NCBI GenBank assembly: GCA_016208495.1
Contig: JACQXX010000080.1
Location: forward strand, 84,914 to 148,913
Source of the DNA: Acidobacteriota bacterium
GTDB taxonomy: Bacteria; Acidobacteriota; Blastocatellia; Chloracidobacteriales; Chloracidobacteriaceae
Length of the DNA: 64,000 nucleotides
Direction: 5' to 3'
Shown: piece after piece, positions 35,406 through 44,052 of the stretch
How the letters are laid out: each line of letters starts with the position of its first letter
Position numbering within the stretch: the stretch's first letter is position 1
The notes under the pieces: generated by a model
Seen by the model: the letters and a program-made list of their open reading frames with translations, nothing else
The model's database searches: none
Told to the model about the DNA's origin: nothing
Position numbers and translations under genes: made by a program

Positions 35406-35474
35406 AGCCAGCACTCCGAAAAGCAAAAAAGTTGATAACCGTCGCACTTTGCTTCGCTTTTAGGAGTGCTGGCT
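35406..35474. repeat. Long hairpin with 19-bp arms
   Basis: Left arm AGCCAGCACTCCGAAAAGC (35406-35424) and right arm GCTTTTAGGAGTGCTGGCT (35456-35474) pair with one mismatch around a 31-base loop. No T run follows, so it is not a standard terminator. It lies 137 bp after the response-regulator gene stop on the opposite strand side of the gap 35081-35610, which holds no gene. Confidence 0.75.
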
Positions 35475-35610
35475 TAGGCCAAACATTTACCCTGCATATC
35501 AACCGATATGCTTGATGTGCAGAGTACTCGCATTCTTGGAAATAGGAATTTGAATGTGACCAATCGTGCCTGGCATGACACGAACCGTGAAAAGGAATAC
35601 CTGAACCGTG

Positions 35611-36378
35611 TCACCCTTCTTCCATCAAAGCCAGTAATCGGTCGCGATAGGTCCGGCTGAGCGTAAGCTGGTTTCCATTGCGCAGGATCACGGTTTGATC
35701 GCCGTTAAAGAGCGGCTGGAGTTCCTTAATCCGGTCAAGATTGACAATGGTGGTGCGATGGATGCGGACAAACCGGGTCGGATCAAGTCGGGTTTCAAGC
35801 TGGTTCATCCGCTCGCGAATCAAATGGACATCTTTGCCGACGTGAAGCTCCAAATAGTTTCCTGCCGTTTCGATCCAATCAATTTCATCAATCATTAAAA
35901 AGATGGTTCGGCCAGAAGTCTTGACCGCCAGCCGCTTGAGAAATTTCTGCTCCGGGTTGAGTGTTTTGAGCAGTGCGAGCAGGCGTTCATCTCGTGGTTC
36001 CGGTTCAGCTCGGTGAAGGTGTTTTTTGGCCCGGTGCAGCGCCTGCATAAACCGTTCCCGATCATACGGTTTGAGCAGATAATCCAGGGCATTGACTTCA
36101 AAGGCTTTCAGAGCGAAATGATCAAAGGCGGTCACGAAAATAAAAACCGGCATGTGCTCCAGGCCGATATGGTCGAGGACTTCGAACCCATCAACTTCGG
36201 GCATTTGAATATCAAGGAAAACCAGTTCGGGTTTGAGTGAGGTAATGGCGTCAATGGCTTCCAGGCCGTTGCCGCATTCGGCCACAATCTCAATTTCGGA
36301 GTCTTCGTTGAGAAACCGGGCCAGTTTTTGGCGGGCCAGCGGCATATCGTCAACGATCACTGTCTGAATCTTCTTCAT
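35611..36378 (-). CDS. LytTR-type response regulator
   Basis: 255 residues. The receiver domain (1-120) has an acidic pair (VDDM), phospho-acceptor Asp in LVFLDIQMP, switch Thr in FVTAFD and Lys in LLKPYD. A LytTR DNA-binding domain follows (about 155-252), with IDEIDWIETAGNYL and the FVRIHRTTIVNLDRI core. LytTR regulators bind paired 9-base direct repeats and often control surface or cell-wall genes. It overlaps the kinase gene by 29 bp (the kinase stop lies at 36350), showing translational coupling. I use the ATG at 36378; an ORF start at 36522 would merely extend into the kinase. Confidence 0.93.
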   Translation of the reverse strand: MKKIQTVIVDDMPLARQKLARFLNEDSEIEIVAECGNGLEAIDAITSLKPELVFLDIQMPEVDGFEVLDHIGLEHMPVFIFVTAFDHFALKAFEVNALDYLLKPYDRERFMQALHRAKKHLHRAEPEPRDERLLALLKTLNPEQKFLKRLAVKTSGRTIFLMIDEIDWIETAGNYLELHVGKDVHLIRERMNQLETRLDPTRFVRIHRTTIVNLDRIKELQPLFNGDQTVILRNGNQLTLSRTYRDRLLALMEEG

Positions 36379-37483
36379 AAAAATCTTCGACAAATTCGGT
36401 ATGAAAGGGAATGGTGACATTGACGGACAGACCACCATCGGGAAGGGTCCAAAACTCAAACTGCTGGTTTTCACCATACAGCCGTTTGAGTCGTTCGCGG
36501 GTATTGGGTAATCCAATGCCAAGCCCTAACGCCTGTTCCGGGGTGCCCTTTAACCCAATGCCGTCATCCGAGACCTGGAGTTTCAATGACCCATTGTGCC
36601 GAAACGCCCGAATGTTGATCGCACCGCCGGTGATTCGCGGGGCAATGCCATGTCGAATGGCATTTTCAACCAGCGGTTGGAGCACCAGGTTTGGAACACG
36701 GGCTGGAAGGACATCGCGGTCAATCTCAAATTCAATCGTGAGCCGTTCTTGCAAGAGTGTTTTCTGAATCTCAAGGTACTTTTTGAGGAATTCAAGTTCC
36801 TCTCGCAGGGTAATTTCTTGATTCTGGCTGCTTTGGAGCGTCGTTCGGAGTAAATCACTCAACTGGGTGATGGTTCGGTCGGCCAGTTCGGGGTGGTCAT
36901 AAACCAGTTCGGAAATGGCATTGAGCGTGTTGAACAAGAAATGCGGGTGAATCTGCATTTTCAACGCCTGGAGTTGAGCCTGGGCAAAACGGTATTCACG
37001 GTCTTTGTATTTTTGAAAGTAGGTAATGGCCTGACTGACGCCAATGATACCCAGGTACACCAGAATATCCGTCGCACCGACACCCACCAGGACTGCTTTG
37101 AGTGAAATGGAATTGTGGTCTGACCGGGCAACATTCAGAACAAATGTGTTGGCGGCACGCAGCATGGCCATATGGACCAGCGCAAACGGGATGGCCAGGA
37201 GCAACAAAACCAGAGTGTTTCGGAGCTGATGGGGAGCTTCAATCGGGTATTGCTCCCCAAACCAGAAGACAAACGGGGTCAGGATCGCCCAGCCGTAAAA
37301 GAGCACCAGATTGGCGCTTAATGCTTCAATCCAGGTTAATGGAATGGTAGATTGGCTATGGAGCACATAGGTTTGCGGCGTGAAAATCAGCGCCAGAAAT
37401 GTCCAGCACACCAGGATTCCGGTGGCACGAATCACATGGGGTTTGATTCGAGTGAGAGTGAAAAACTGGTTGACTGGCATCAT
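36350..37483 (-). CDS. LytS/YehU-type sensor histidine kinase
   Basis: A 377-residue inner-membrane kinase with about four membrane spans (residues 20-40, 55-75, 85-105, 125-150), a His_kinase domain with the phospho-accepting His in QIHPHFLFNTLN (about residue 183), and an HATPase (about 270-365; N box PLVENAIRHG, G box DDGIG and GIGLPNTRERL). There is no extracellular sensing domain apart from the membrane part. It is paired with the LytTR regulator 3' to it. Start ATG at 37483. Confidence 0.93.
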   Translation of the reverse strand: MMPVNQFFTLTRIKPHVIRATGILVCWTFLALIFTPQTYVLHSQSTIPLTWIEALSANLVLFYGWAILTPFVFWFGEQYPIEAPHQLRNTLVLLLLAIPFALVHMAMLRAANTFVLNVARSDHNSISLKAVLVGVGATDILVYLGIIGVSQAITYFQKYKDREYRFAQAQLQALKMQIHPHFLFNTLNAISELVYDHPELADRTITQLSDLLRTTLQSSQNQEITLREELEFLKKYLEIQKTLLQERLTIEFEIDRDVLPARVPNLVLQPLVENAIRHGIAPRITGGAINIRAFRHNGSLKLQVSDDGIGLKGTPEQALGLGIGLPNTRERLKRLYGENQQFEFWTLPDGGLSVNVTIPFHTEFVEDFYEEDSDSDR

Positions 37484-37731
37484 GGGTACAGCAAAAGTTG
37501 AGAACCAGGACTGGATTGTGCATCTTCAACCGCTGAGGGTAAAAGATTTTTCCCGAAAGGTCGAGAATAGCCAGAGATGTTTCTCAATTGCAACCTGATG
37601 GGACATTTGGATGGTGGACCCAGGCGTGCTCAGCCGTCCACTTTGCTTGGAGTCCGTGACTCAATCCGGTACGCTCAGCATCATTTCAAACCCTGGGGTT
37701 GAGTTTGGTTTCAGATAGTTCCCATACGTGA

Positions 37732-40700
37732 ATGAATGAGATCTCCCGCCTGCCGCAATGCGCTGATTTTTCCGGCTCCCTCGCTCTGAAACAACTGGTG
37801 AGGTGGATTCGGGTCATGCTGATGGCTGTTTTTTTCCTGGGGTGCGGTGCCGCGGCGCCAGTGCTGGCTCAATACCGGTTTGATCAGTGGACAACCGACA
37901 CCGGATTGCCACAGAACGGCGTCCGTTCCATTCTCCAGACCCGCGATGAATATGTATGGTTTACCACCTTTGACGGACTGGTTCGGTTTGACGGTGTTCG
38001 GTTTACAGTGTTTGACAAGGGGCATACACCTGGACTCCACGGTAATCGGTTTACCACACTGTATGAAGATCAAGCCGGTACGTTATGGGTTGGAACGGAA
38101 GACGGCAGGGTAACACTGTACCGGGACGGGAAATTTGTTTCGTACGGTCCAGCCGCTGACTTCCAAATCCGGGCGATACAGTATTTTAAAACTGACCAGC
38201 ACGGTGAAGTTCTTATTATCACCCAGGACGGCACATTTATTTTACACAACAACACGCTGATACCGGCTCAGGGCGACCAGGATACCCCAACCCAAAAAAG
38301 GTACGTTTGTCCGGATGGGACCAGGTGGCTCGTCGAACCTTCGGGGATCACGGAAATCAAGGCTGGCCAGGTCACGCACTATCCAATCAACCTGGATCCC
38401 CTGGCGATTAATCCCGATACCAAAGTGGTTCAAGACCGTCAGGGCCGGATGTGGGTTGGAGATGTGTCAAGCGTCTATCAACTGAAAGACGGTCAGATCA
38501 CCCGGTTTACCGACCAGGAAGGCGTCCCGTCAGGCGGACAATTGAGCCCTCAGTGTGAAGATTCAGACGGTGGAATCTGGTTTACAACCGGGTTTGCCCA
38601 GCGGGAAGGAACCGGTCTGGTTCGATTCCATAACGGACGCTTTCAGACGTTTGGTCCTGAATCGGGTTTCCCAAATTGTGTTCTGAATACAATCTATAAA
38701 GATCGGGAAGGCACGCTCTGGGTCGGAACGCTGGTTGGGTTGTTTCGCATCAGAAAACAAACCATTCATCCCTTCTCGGTTCAGCACGGAGTGGTTCACC
38801 CAGAGGTGTACCCGATCCTCCAAACCCGCCAGGGAGCAATTCTGATCGGCACGGTGAAAGGCTTGACTCAGGTCAGGGATGGGCAAGCGGCTCAACTGGA
38901 CGTGGGCCTTCCTGCCGAGATGCACAATGTGCAGGCGCTCTGGGAAGATGATCTCGGAAGGCTCTGGATCGGTGTGGTAGGTGGCATCTTTCGATACGCC
39001 AACGGAAAGCTGACCAATCTTTCACATCTGGTTGGTGATCTCACTGTTTTTGCCGTGCATCCTGACCGTCAGGGCCGATTGTGGCTGGCAACACGGGTTG
39101 GGGCGTTTGTTCTGGCTGACGATCAGGTGGTTGCCCACTACACAACCCGCGACGGGTTGCCGGGCAATGATGTCAAGGTGTTTCATGTGGATCGAACTGG
39201 AACCCTGTGGATTGGCACCTACGAAGGTCTGGCTCGCTTCACCCATGGCCGATTCCAGTCCTTTACCACGGCTCACGGGTTGTCAGGGAACCGTATTCGC
39301 TCAATTTATGAAGATGTGGATGGTGTGCTCTGGATCGGCACCTATGACGAAGGGCTGACCCGTTTTCAACCGGGTCGCGCCGTTATCTATCGAACAGAGC
39401 AGGGGTTGTTTAACAACGGGGTCTTTCACATTCTTGAAGATCAGGCCGGGAATTTTTGGATAAGTTGCAATCGTGGAATCTATCGGGTTAACCGCCGGGA
39501 GTTGAATGAACTGGCTGAAGGAAAGCGCACCGAGGTCACTTCGGTCTTTTATGGCAAGGATGATGGCCTGTTAAGTACCGAATGCAACGGCGGACGCCAG
39601 CCAGCCGGGCTCAAGGCCAGCGACGGCACATTCTGGTTTCCAACCCAAAACGGCGTGGCGGTGGTTGATCCACGGGTCAACCCCTTGAATCCGTTGCCAC
39701 CTTCCGTCCACGTTGAATCGGTGACGATTGATCGTAAAGCTGCACCCTTTGACCAGGGCATCGAACTTTGGCCCGGCCAGGCAAACCTGGAAATCGCCTA
39801 CACGGCCCCGAGTTTTATCAAGCCCGAACAGATTCGGTTTAAATATCAATTAGAAGGTGCTGATACCGAAATGGTTCCGGCTGGGACACGTCGTGTCGCC
39901 TATTATCCCTATGTTCCTCCCGGTAGCTACCGGTTTCGGGTCATTGCCGCCAATAGCGATGGGGTTTGGAATCTGGAAGGCGCCACACTCAACCTGGTGG
40001 TTCACCCACCGTTTTACCTCACCTGGCAATTCCGGCTTGCCTGTGTCCTGGTGGTGGGTGGAGTCGGTTTCTGGCTGTACAGCCTGCGTATTCGCCAGTT
40101 AAAGAAAGAAACCGAAGTGCAACTGGCTTTTTCACGGCAGCTTATTGCTTCCCAGGAAGCCGAACGGAAACGGATTGCCGGTGAATTGCACGACAGCCTG
40201 GGACAAAACCTGTTGCTGGTGAGAAATCTCGCCACGCTGAGCCTGGAATCCCTTCCTGATGAAAGCCTGACGCGTCAACAGTTGACGGAAATCTCAGAAA
40301 CCACGTCGCTGGCAATTGCCGAAGTGCGCCAGATTGCCCATGATCTTCGCCCATACCAGTTGGAGCGGTTAGGGTTAACCAGTGCGCTCAGGGCCATGCT
40401 CACCCACGTCAAAAATTCCTCGGATATTGAGTTTGAGTTTGAAATTGACACCATTGACGGACTGTTGGCCAATGAGATGGAAATCAACCTCTACCGCATT
40501 GTGCAGGAATGTATCAACAACGTGCTCAAACATAGCGAGGCGACTTCCGCCCAAATTTCTGTCAAACGAGTTGGTTCCACACTGGAATTTCATTGCCGCG
40601 ACAATGGGAAAGGGTTCGAGGTTGAAACCATTGGACGCTCGACTCGCCATGGGATGGGGCTGACAAGTTTGACGGAGCGTGTAAAAATGCTGGCGGGTTC

Positions 40701-40767
40701 ACTTTCGATTCACTCCACGCTCAATCAGGGCACCGTGATTTCCGTGACCTTGACCGTTCAACCCTGA
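37732..40767 (+). CDS. Reg_prop/Y_Y_Y sensor histidine kinase
   Basis: A 1011-residue membrane kinase: signal/anchor (about 25-45), then about twelve two-component-regulator propeller repeats (TLWVGT, LWIGT, FWIS units, about 60-640), a Y_Y_Y beta-sandwich (about 660-745), a membrane span (about 760-780) and a HisKA_3 domain with His820 (ELHDSLGQNL). The HATPase (about 905-1010) has an N box around QECINNVLKHSE. Such kinases sense ligands, often polysaccharide fragments, with the periplasmic propeller. The NarL-type regulator 0.3 kb downstream on the same strand is the obvious partner, HisKA_3 kinases normally pairing with that class. Confidence 0.93.
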   Translation: MNEISRLPQCADFSGSLALKQLVRWIRVMLMAVFFLGCGAAAPVLAQYRFDQWTTDTGLPQNGVRSILQTRDEYVWFTTFDGLVRFDGVRFTVFDKGHTPGLHGNRFTTLYEDQAGTLWVGTEDGRVTLYRDGKFVSYGPAADFQIRAIQYFKTDQHGEVLIITQDGTFILHNNTLIPAQGDQDTPTQKRYVCPDGTRWLVEPSGITEIKAGQVTHYPINLDPLAINPDTKVVQDRQGRMWVGDVSSVYQLKDGQITRFTDQEGVPSGGQLSPQCEDSDGGIWFTTGFAQREGTGLVRFHNGRFQTFGPESGFPNCVLNTIYKDREGTLWVGTLVGLFRIRKQTIHPFSVQHGVVHPEVYPILQTRQGAILIGTVKGLTQVRDGQAAQLDVGLPAEMHNVQALWEDDLGRLWIGVVGGIFRYANGKLTNLSHLVGDLTVFAVHPDRQGRLWLATRVGAFVLADDQVVAHYTTRDGLPGNDVKVFHVDRTGTLWIGTYEGLARFTHGRFQSFTTAHGLSGNRIRSIYEDVDGVLWIGTYDEGLTRFQPGRAVIYRTEQGLFNNGVFHILEDQAGNFWISCNRGIYRVNRRELNELAEGKRTEVTSVFYGKDDGLLSTECNGGRQPAGLKASDGTFWFPTQNGVAVVDPRVNPLNPLPPSVHVESVTIDRKAAPFDQGIELWPGQANLEIAYTAPSFIKPEQIRFKYQLEGADTEMVPAGTRRVAYYPYVPPGSYRFRVIAANSDGVWNLEGATLNLVVHPPFYLTWQFRLACVLVVGGVGFWLYSLRIRQLKKETEVQLAFSRQLIASQEAERKRIAGELHDSLGQNLLLVRNLATLSLESLPDESLTRQQLTEISETTSLAIAEVRQIAHDLRPYQLERLGLTSALRAMLTHVKNSSDIEFEFEIDTIDGLLANEMEINLYRIVQECINNVLKHSEATSAQISVKRVGSTLEFHCRDNGKGFEVETIGRSTRHGMGLTSLTERVKMLAGSLSIHSTLNQGTVISVTLTVQP

Positions 40768-40815
40768 AGGGCCAATGGCATTCAGTGAAGGATGGGAGCG
40801 TCAACATTTTCCAGA

Positions 40816-40930
40816 TAAGTTCTCATACATAAGTTTCCCGAGATATTGAATCTGGTAAGTGTTTGATTCTTTTCGTGTATTTCGTGTATTTCGTGGTTAA
40901 AATGTCTTGGAGTTTTCGGTAAAGTACTTA
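40816..40930. repeat. R1 copy c
   Basis: A TAAGT start, TTCGTGTATTTCGTGTATTT tandem, GGTTAAAATGTCTTGGAG and CGGTAAAGTACTTA end. Its last bases are directly continued by the ATACC start of an R2 copy. Confidence 0.85.
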
Positions 40931-41033
40931 TACCATTTTGCAATGAAATGATCGTATTAGAGAGTAGTCAAATAATTCAAGCAGATGAACTTAGTGAACT
41001 CCTGACTCCTGACTCCTGACTACAAACTGGTAT
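40930..41033 (+). repeat. R2 copy (104 bp) upstream of the NarL-type regulator
   Basis: Begins ATACCATTTTGCAATGAAAT, contains GTATTAGAGAGTAGTCAAAT and GAACTTAGTGAACTCCTGAC (with CTCCTGA tandem units in place of CTACTGA), and ends CTACAAACTGGTAT, 32 bp before the ATG of the regulator gene. Confidence 0.9.
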
Positions 41034-41065
41034 TGCCAGGCACCAGTTGCCAATCGCCAAACACT

Positions 41066-41719
41066 ATGCCAAAACCGATTCAAGTCCTGATTGCCGATGA
41101 TCATCCCATTTTTCGCCGTGGATTGCGGATGGTGATTGAAGCCGACTCACGGATCAAAGTCGTGGCTGAGGCCGAAGACGGTCAAACCACGCTGGACGCA
41201 ATTGCCGCAACCGATCCGGAAGTGGCCGTGCTCGATATTGATATGCCGGCGCCGGACGGACTGACCATCGTGAAGGTCCTGCGTCAAAAAAAGCTCCGGA
41301 CCATTCCCATCTTCTTAACCATGCACAAAGACGAGGAACTCTTTAATGCCGCGCTGGACCTGGGCGTCCGGGGGTTTGTGGTCAAAGACAGCGCCATCAC
41401 CGAAATTGTCGAGTGCATCAAAGCCGTCGCAACGGGCAACCATTATTATAGCCCCTTGCTCTCCGGTTTTTTAGTCAACCGAAGTACCCGCTCCGGAATG
41501 CCGGATACGCCAGGTCCCTCCCTTTCGCTCTTAACTCCTTCCGAACGCCGTGTTCTGCGGTTGCTTGCCGAATCCAAAACCAACAAGGAAATTGCCGAAG
41601 ACCTGTGTATCAGTGCGCGCACCATTGAGCACCACCGCGCTCATATTTGCGAAAAACTGGGAATTTCTGGAAAACACGCCCTCCTGACCTTTGCTCTGAA
41701 CCATAAAAATGAGCTCTAA
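41066..41719 (+). CDS. NarL/FixJ-type response regulator
   Basis: 217 residues. The receiver has phospho-acceptor Asp in AVLDIDMPAPDG, a switch Thr in IFLTMHKD and a Lys in GFVVKDS. A LuxR/GerE helix-turn-helix covers about 150-215 (LTPSERRVLRLLAE, TNKEIAEDLCISARTIEHHRAHICEKL). It is expected to be phosphorylated by the Reg_prop kinase encoded upstream. The ATG at 41066 is used; an earlier in-frame start at 41033 falls inside the R2 element. A hairpin resembling a terminator follows at 41765-41799. Confidence 0.94.
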   Translation: MPKPIQVLIADDHPIFRRGLRMVIEADSRIKVVAEAEDGQTTLDAIAATDPEVAVLDIDMPAPDGLTIVKVLRQKKLRTIPIFLTMHKDEELFNAALDLGVRGFVVKDSAITEIVECIKAVATGNHYYSPLLSGFLVNRSTRSGMPDTPGPSLSLLTPSERRVLRLLAESKTNKEIAEDLCISARTIEHHRAHICEKLGISGKHALLTFALNHKNEL

Positions 41720-41764
41720 AAAGCAAAAAAATTTGTGAAATAAATCCCTCCTTCATTCCACTTC

Positions 41765-41799
41765 AAAAAAAGCGAGAAGAATGCAGCTCTCTTTTTTTT
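41765..41799 (+). terminator. Probable terminator after the NarL-type regulator
   Basis: AAAAAAAGCGAG pairs with CTCTCTTTTTTT (one mismatch) around a 10-base loop, ending in eight T residues. Confidence 0.7.
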
Positions 41800-41945
41800 A
41801 ATTGCGGGTTTTGTTCACTTGAGAAAGGTGATCAAGTTACCTGTAATCATTAATATGTTAGCCTGTAGTAATTTTGAAAACCTTGATTTTAAAGATCTTT
41901 TCAAAACAACTCAGTGCCAACAAACAAGGCTTGCCAAAAAACGAT

Positions 41946-42034
41946 ATAGGTAATTTTACCTATAGAAAAATAGGGAATAATACCTATAGAAAAATAGGTG
42001 AAAATACCGATTTAAAATAGGTAAACGTACCGAT
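41946..42034. promoter_or_regulatory. Four 18-bp palindromes at 23-24 bp spacing
   Basis: Four units of the form ATAGG(T/G)(A/G)-N4-TACC(T/G)AT: 41946-41963, 41970-41987, 41994-42011 and 42017-42034. The first is ATAGGTAATTTTACCTAT. Start-to-start spacings are 24, 24 and 23 bp, close to two helical turns, so bound dimers would lie on one face. The half site TACCTAT fits the published NarL heptamer TACYYMT, in divergent 7-4-7 order (or 7-6-7 in the opposite sense). The array lies 186 bp upstream of the M48 gene start. Confidence 0.75.
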
Positions 42035-42219
42035 GTGAACTCAAGGAAATTTTGGTTAACTGTGAGCGTCTTCTCAAAACCAAAAGGGAAAAAGTCAAGC
42101 GTTGCTGCCTTTAACAGGTTTGATTTCCTCAGTTTGGTCTGAACAGAGGTTCGGGGCTGCCTGAGGCCATCAGGTTCAATGTTTCCACAGCCCGGAGATC
42201 TAACAGGAGTGTATTTTAT

Positions 42220-44037
42220 ATGACTTTCGGACAGATTCGTTTGTTTCTCATTCCGTTCATGAGTTGTTATCTGATGGTCAGCACCGGGATGACAGCCAAA
42301 GCCACCCAGAACCCTCAAGCCTCGGTTACCACCACCACTTTGCCTGCAGATACCCGACGAGATGAACAACTGGTCAAACTTTGGAAACAGTTTACTGAAA
42401 AAAAAGAGCGCTATGTGCAACTGATGGACAAGGATATTTCCTTCCGAACCTCGGTTGAGGCGGCCTATCAGGAGAAGCTCAGGGAACACGCGGAGTTTGC
42501 CGCCACCGTCAATGCCTATAATGAATCGCTCACATCAGCCGCCAAACCCGCCGGCCCTGAGGGGAGACAGTTTGAAGTGTTTTATGACAATCCCCTGGTA
42601 CAGGAATATGTCAATCGGGTTGGCCAAACCATGGTTCCGATTAAATCGAAGCAGGAATATGTCTTTCGTGTCACGTTGAATCCGATCCCTGAGACACGGT
42701 CGCTGACGACGGGCACCATCTACATTTCAACCGGTCTGCTGGCCTTGATTGACAACGAAGCCCAACTGGCCTATTTGCTGGCTCACGAAATCGCCCACAT
42801 TGAAAAAGAACATTGGAAGGACGATTTGCTGTTTGAGGTCGGCCTGCGTCGCGATGGCGAGCATAAAAATTTCTTCAAACTGTTTTTCACGGCCATCCAG
42901 CCATTCCTGACCGGTCCCATGCTGCGGGTGCCGATTGACGAACTGGTTCCGTCGGTCGGTGGCGGAATTGCTTCTGATCGGCTCCTGACCGGGTTGTCAC
43001 AGTATGGAAATCTGGGCGAATTGAATAAACGATTTGGCACCACCTTTGGCGGAAAGCAAAGTCTCCCGGCCATGCTCAAGCTGGTTTCAGCCAGGTCGGT
43101 GTTTTCCTGGGACAAACTCAAAGAAGATGAAGCCGATGATCTGGCAACACGGTGGTTGTTGGAACGCAACTACGACCCACAAGCGGCACTATCGTTTTAC
43201 GCCAAACTCCATACAGCGCGAGCTTCTGATCCACGGTTGGGCCTGGCTTTTCTGACGGACGGAAGTCGCGTCTCAGATCGAATGCAGGAAATCCAAAGCC
43301 AGGTTGTCTTGCTGCGCAAAAATGTCACTGACCCTCAGCGGCTGATGGTGGGCGCTTTCAACCTGTCTGAAACTCCAAAGTCGCTGATTCCGCTTTCCCC
43401 GGAAGATATCCTGAACAAAGGCCCTGGTTCGTTGTCTGGGCGCAAACCCAGGCCCAAAGATCCATACCAGGAAGACGATGACGAACGGACCAGAGCACTG
43501 CGCAAGAAAATCAATGAAAACGCCAGCGTGATTCAGGCTGAATTCGGCACCGGCAAGCCAGTTGCAGGTCGGGAGGAATTTCAGTTGATTCTCAACAACA
43601 TTAAACGCGACGCCGGGGTCAAGGCATTCCAATCTGATATGTTCGGAGTGGCCCGGGCCCAACTGGAAGAAGCATTTAAACTCAATCCCCAGGATCCGCA
43701 AACAAATTATCATCTGGCCCTGGTCACACGCTTTACAGCTCGAACTCCAACCGAGCGAAAGCTTTCGTTTGAAATGCTGACCACTGCCATTCAACAAGAT
43801 CCCGTGGGCGTACTGGTTGATGCCCGGTTCCAGGCGGCGCTTTCACTTCTGGATGTCGCCAGTTACAAACCGGATTCGACACAGAAACAAACCATCACCA
43901 GACTGCTCAACGAGTATGTCGAACTTTTTCGCCAGCAACATAACGGACACCTGCCCCCAAATATGAATCGGGTCCAGGAATACCTGCGGCTGGTACAGCC
44001 TGAAGCGACGGCTTCAAATCAACCAACCATCAAGTAG
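42220..44037 (+). CDS. Secreted M48 metalloprotease with TPR-like tail
   Basis: 605 residues. A signal peptide (about 1-26) precedes a helical region and the M48 catalytic domain (about 120-310) with His189, Glu190 and His193 (HEIAH) and probable third ligand Glu302 in KEDEADDLA. A C-terminal TPR-like region (about 470-560) includes ARAQLEEAFKLNPQDP. This is the BepA/YcaL/LoiP type of periplasmic M48 protease, which degrades or matures outer-membrane proteins. The ATG follows AGGAG at a good spacing. It is the first gene of a co-directional set of four exported proteins, 15 bp before the next, and the palindrome array lies upstream. Confidence 0.93.
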   Translation: MTFGQIRLFLIPFMSCYLMVSTGMTAKATQNPQASVTTTTLPADTRRDEQLVKLWKQFTEKKERYVQLMDKDISFRTSVEAAYQEKLREHAEFAATVNAYNESLTSAAKPAGPEGRQFEVFYDNPLVQEYVNRVGQTMVPIKSKQEYVFRVTLNPIPETRSLTTGTIYISTGLLALIDNEAQLAYLLAHEIAHIEKEHWKDDLLFEVGLRRDGEHKNFFKLFFTAIQPFLTGPMLRVPIDELVPSVGGGIASDRLLTGLSQYGNLGELNKRFGTTFGGKQSLPAMLKLVSARSVFSWDKLKEDEADDLATRWLLERNYDPQAALSFYAKLHTARASDPRLGLAFLTDGSRVSDRMQEIQSQVVLLRKNVTDPQRLMVGAFNLSETPKSLIPLSPEDILNKGPGSLSGRKPRPKDPYQEDDDERTRALRKKINENASVIQAEFGTGKPVAGREEFQLILNNIKRDAGVKAFQSDMFGVARAQLEEAFKLNPQDPQTNYHLALVTRFTARTPTERKLSFEMLTTAIQQDPVGVLVDARFQAALSLLDVASYKPDSTQKQTITRLLNEYVELFRQQHNGHLPPNMNRVQEYLRLVQPEATASNQPTIK

Positions 44038-44052
44038 CGTGAAAGGGAAGTT

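Noticed and set aside
41720..41945. Iteron-type replication origin near the palindrome array
   Set aside because: There is no Rep gene or DnaA-box cluster, and the array is upstream of an exported-protein operon, so regulation is the simpler reading.
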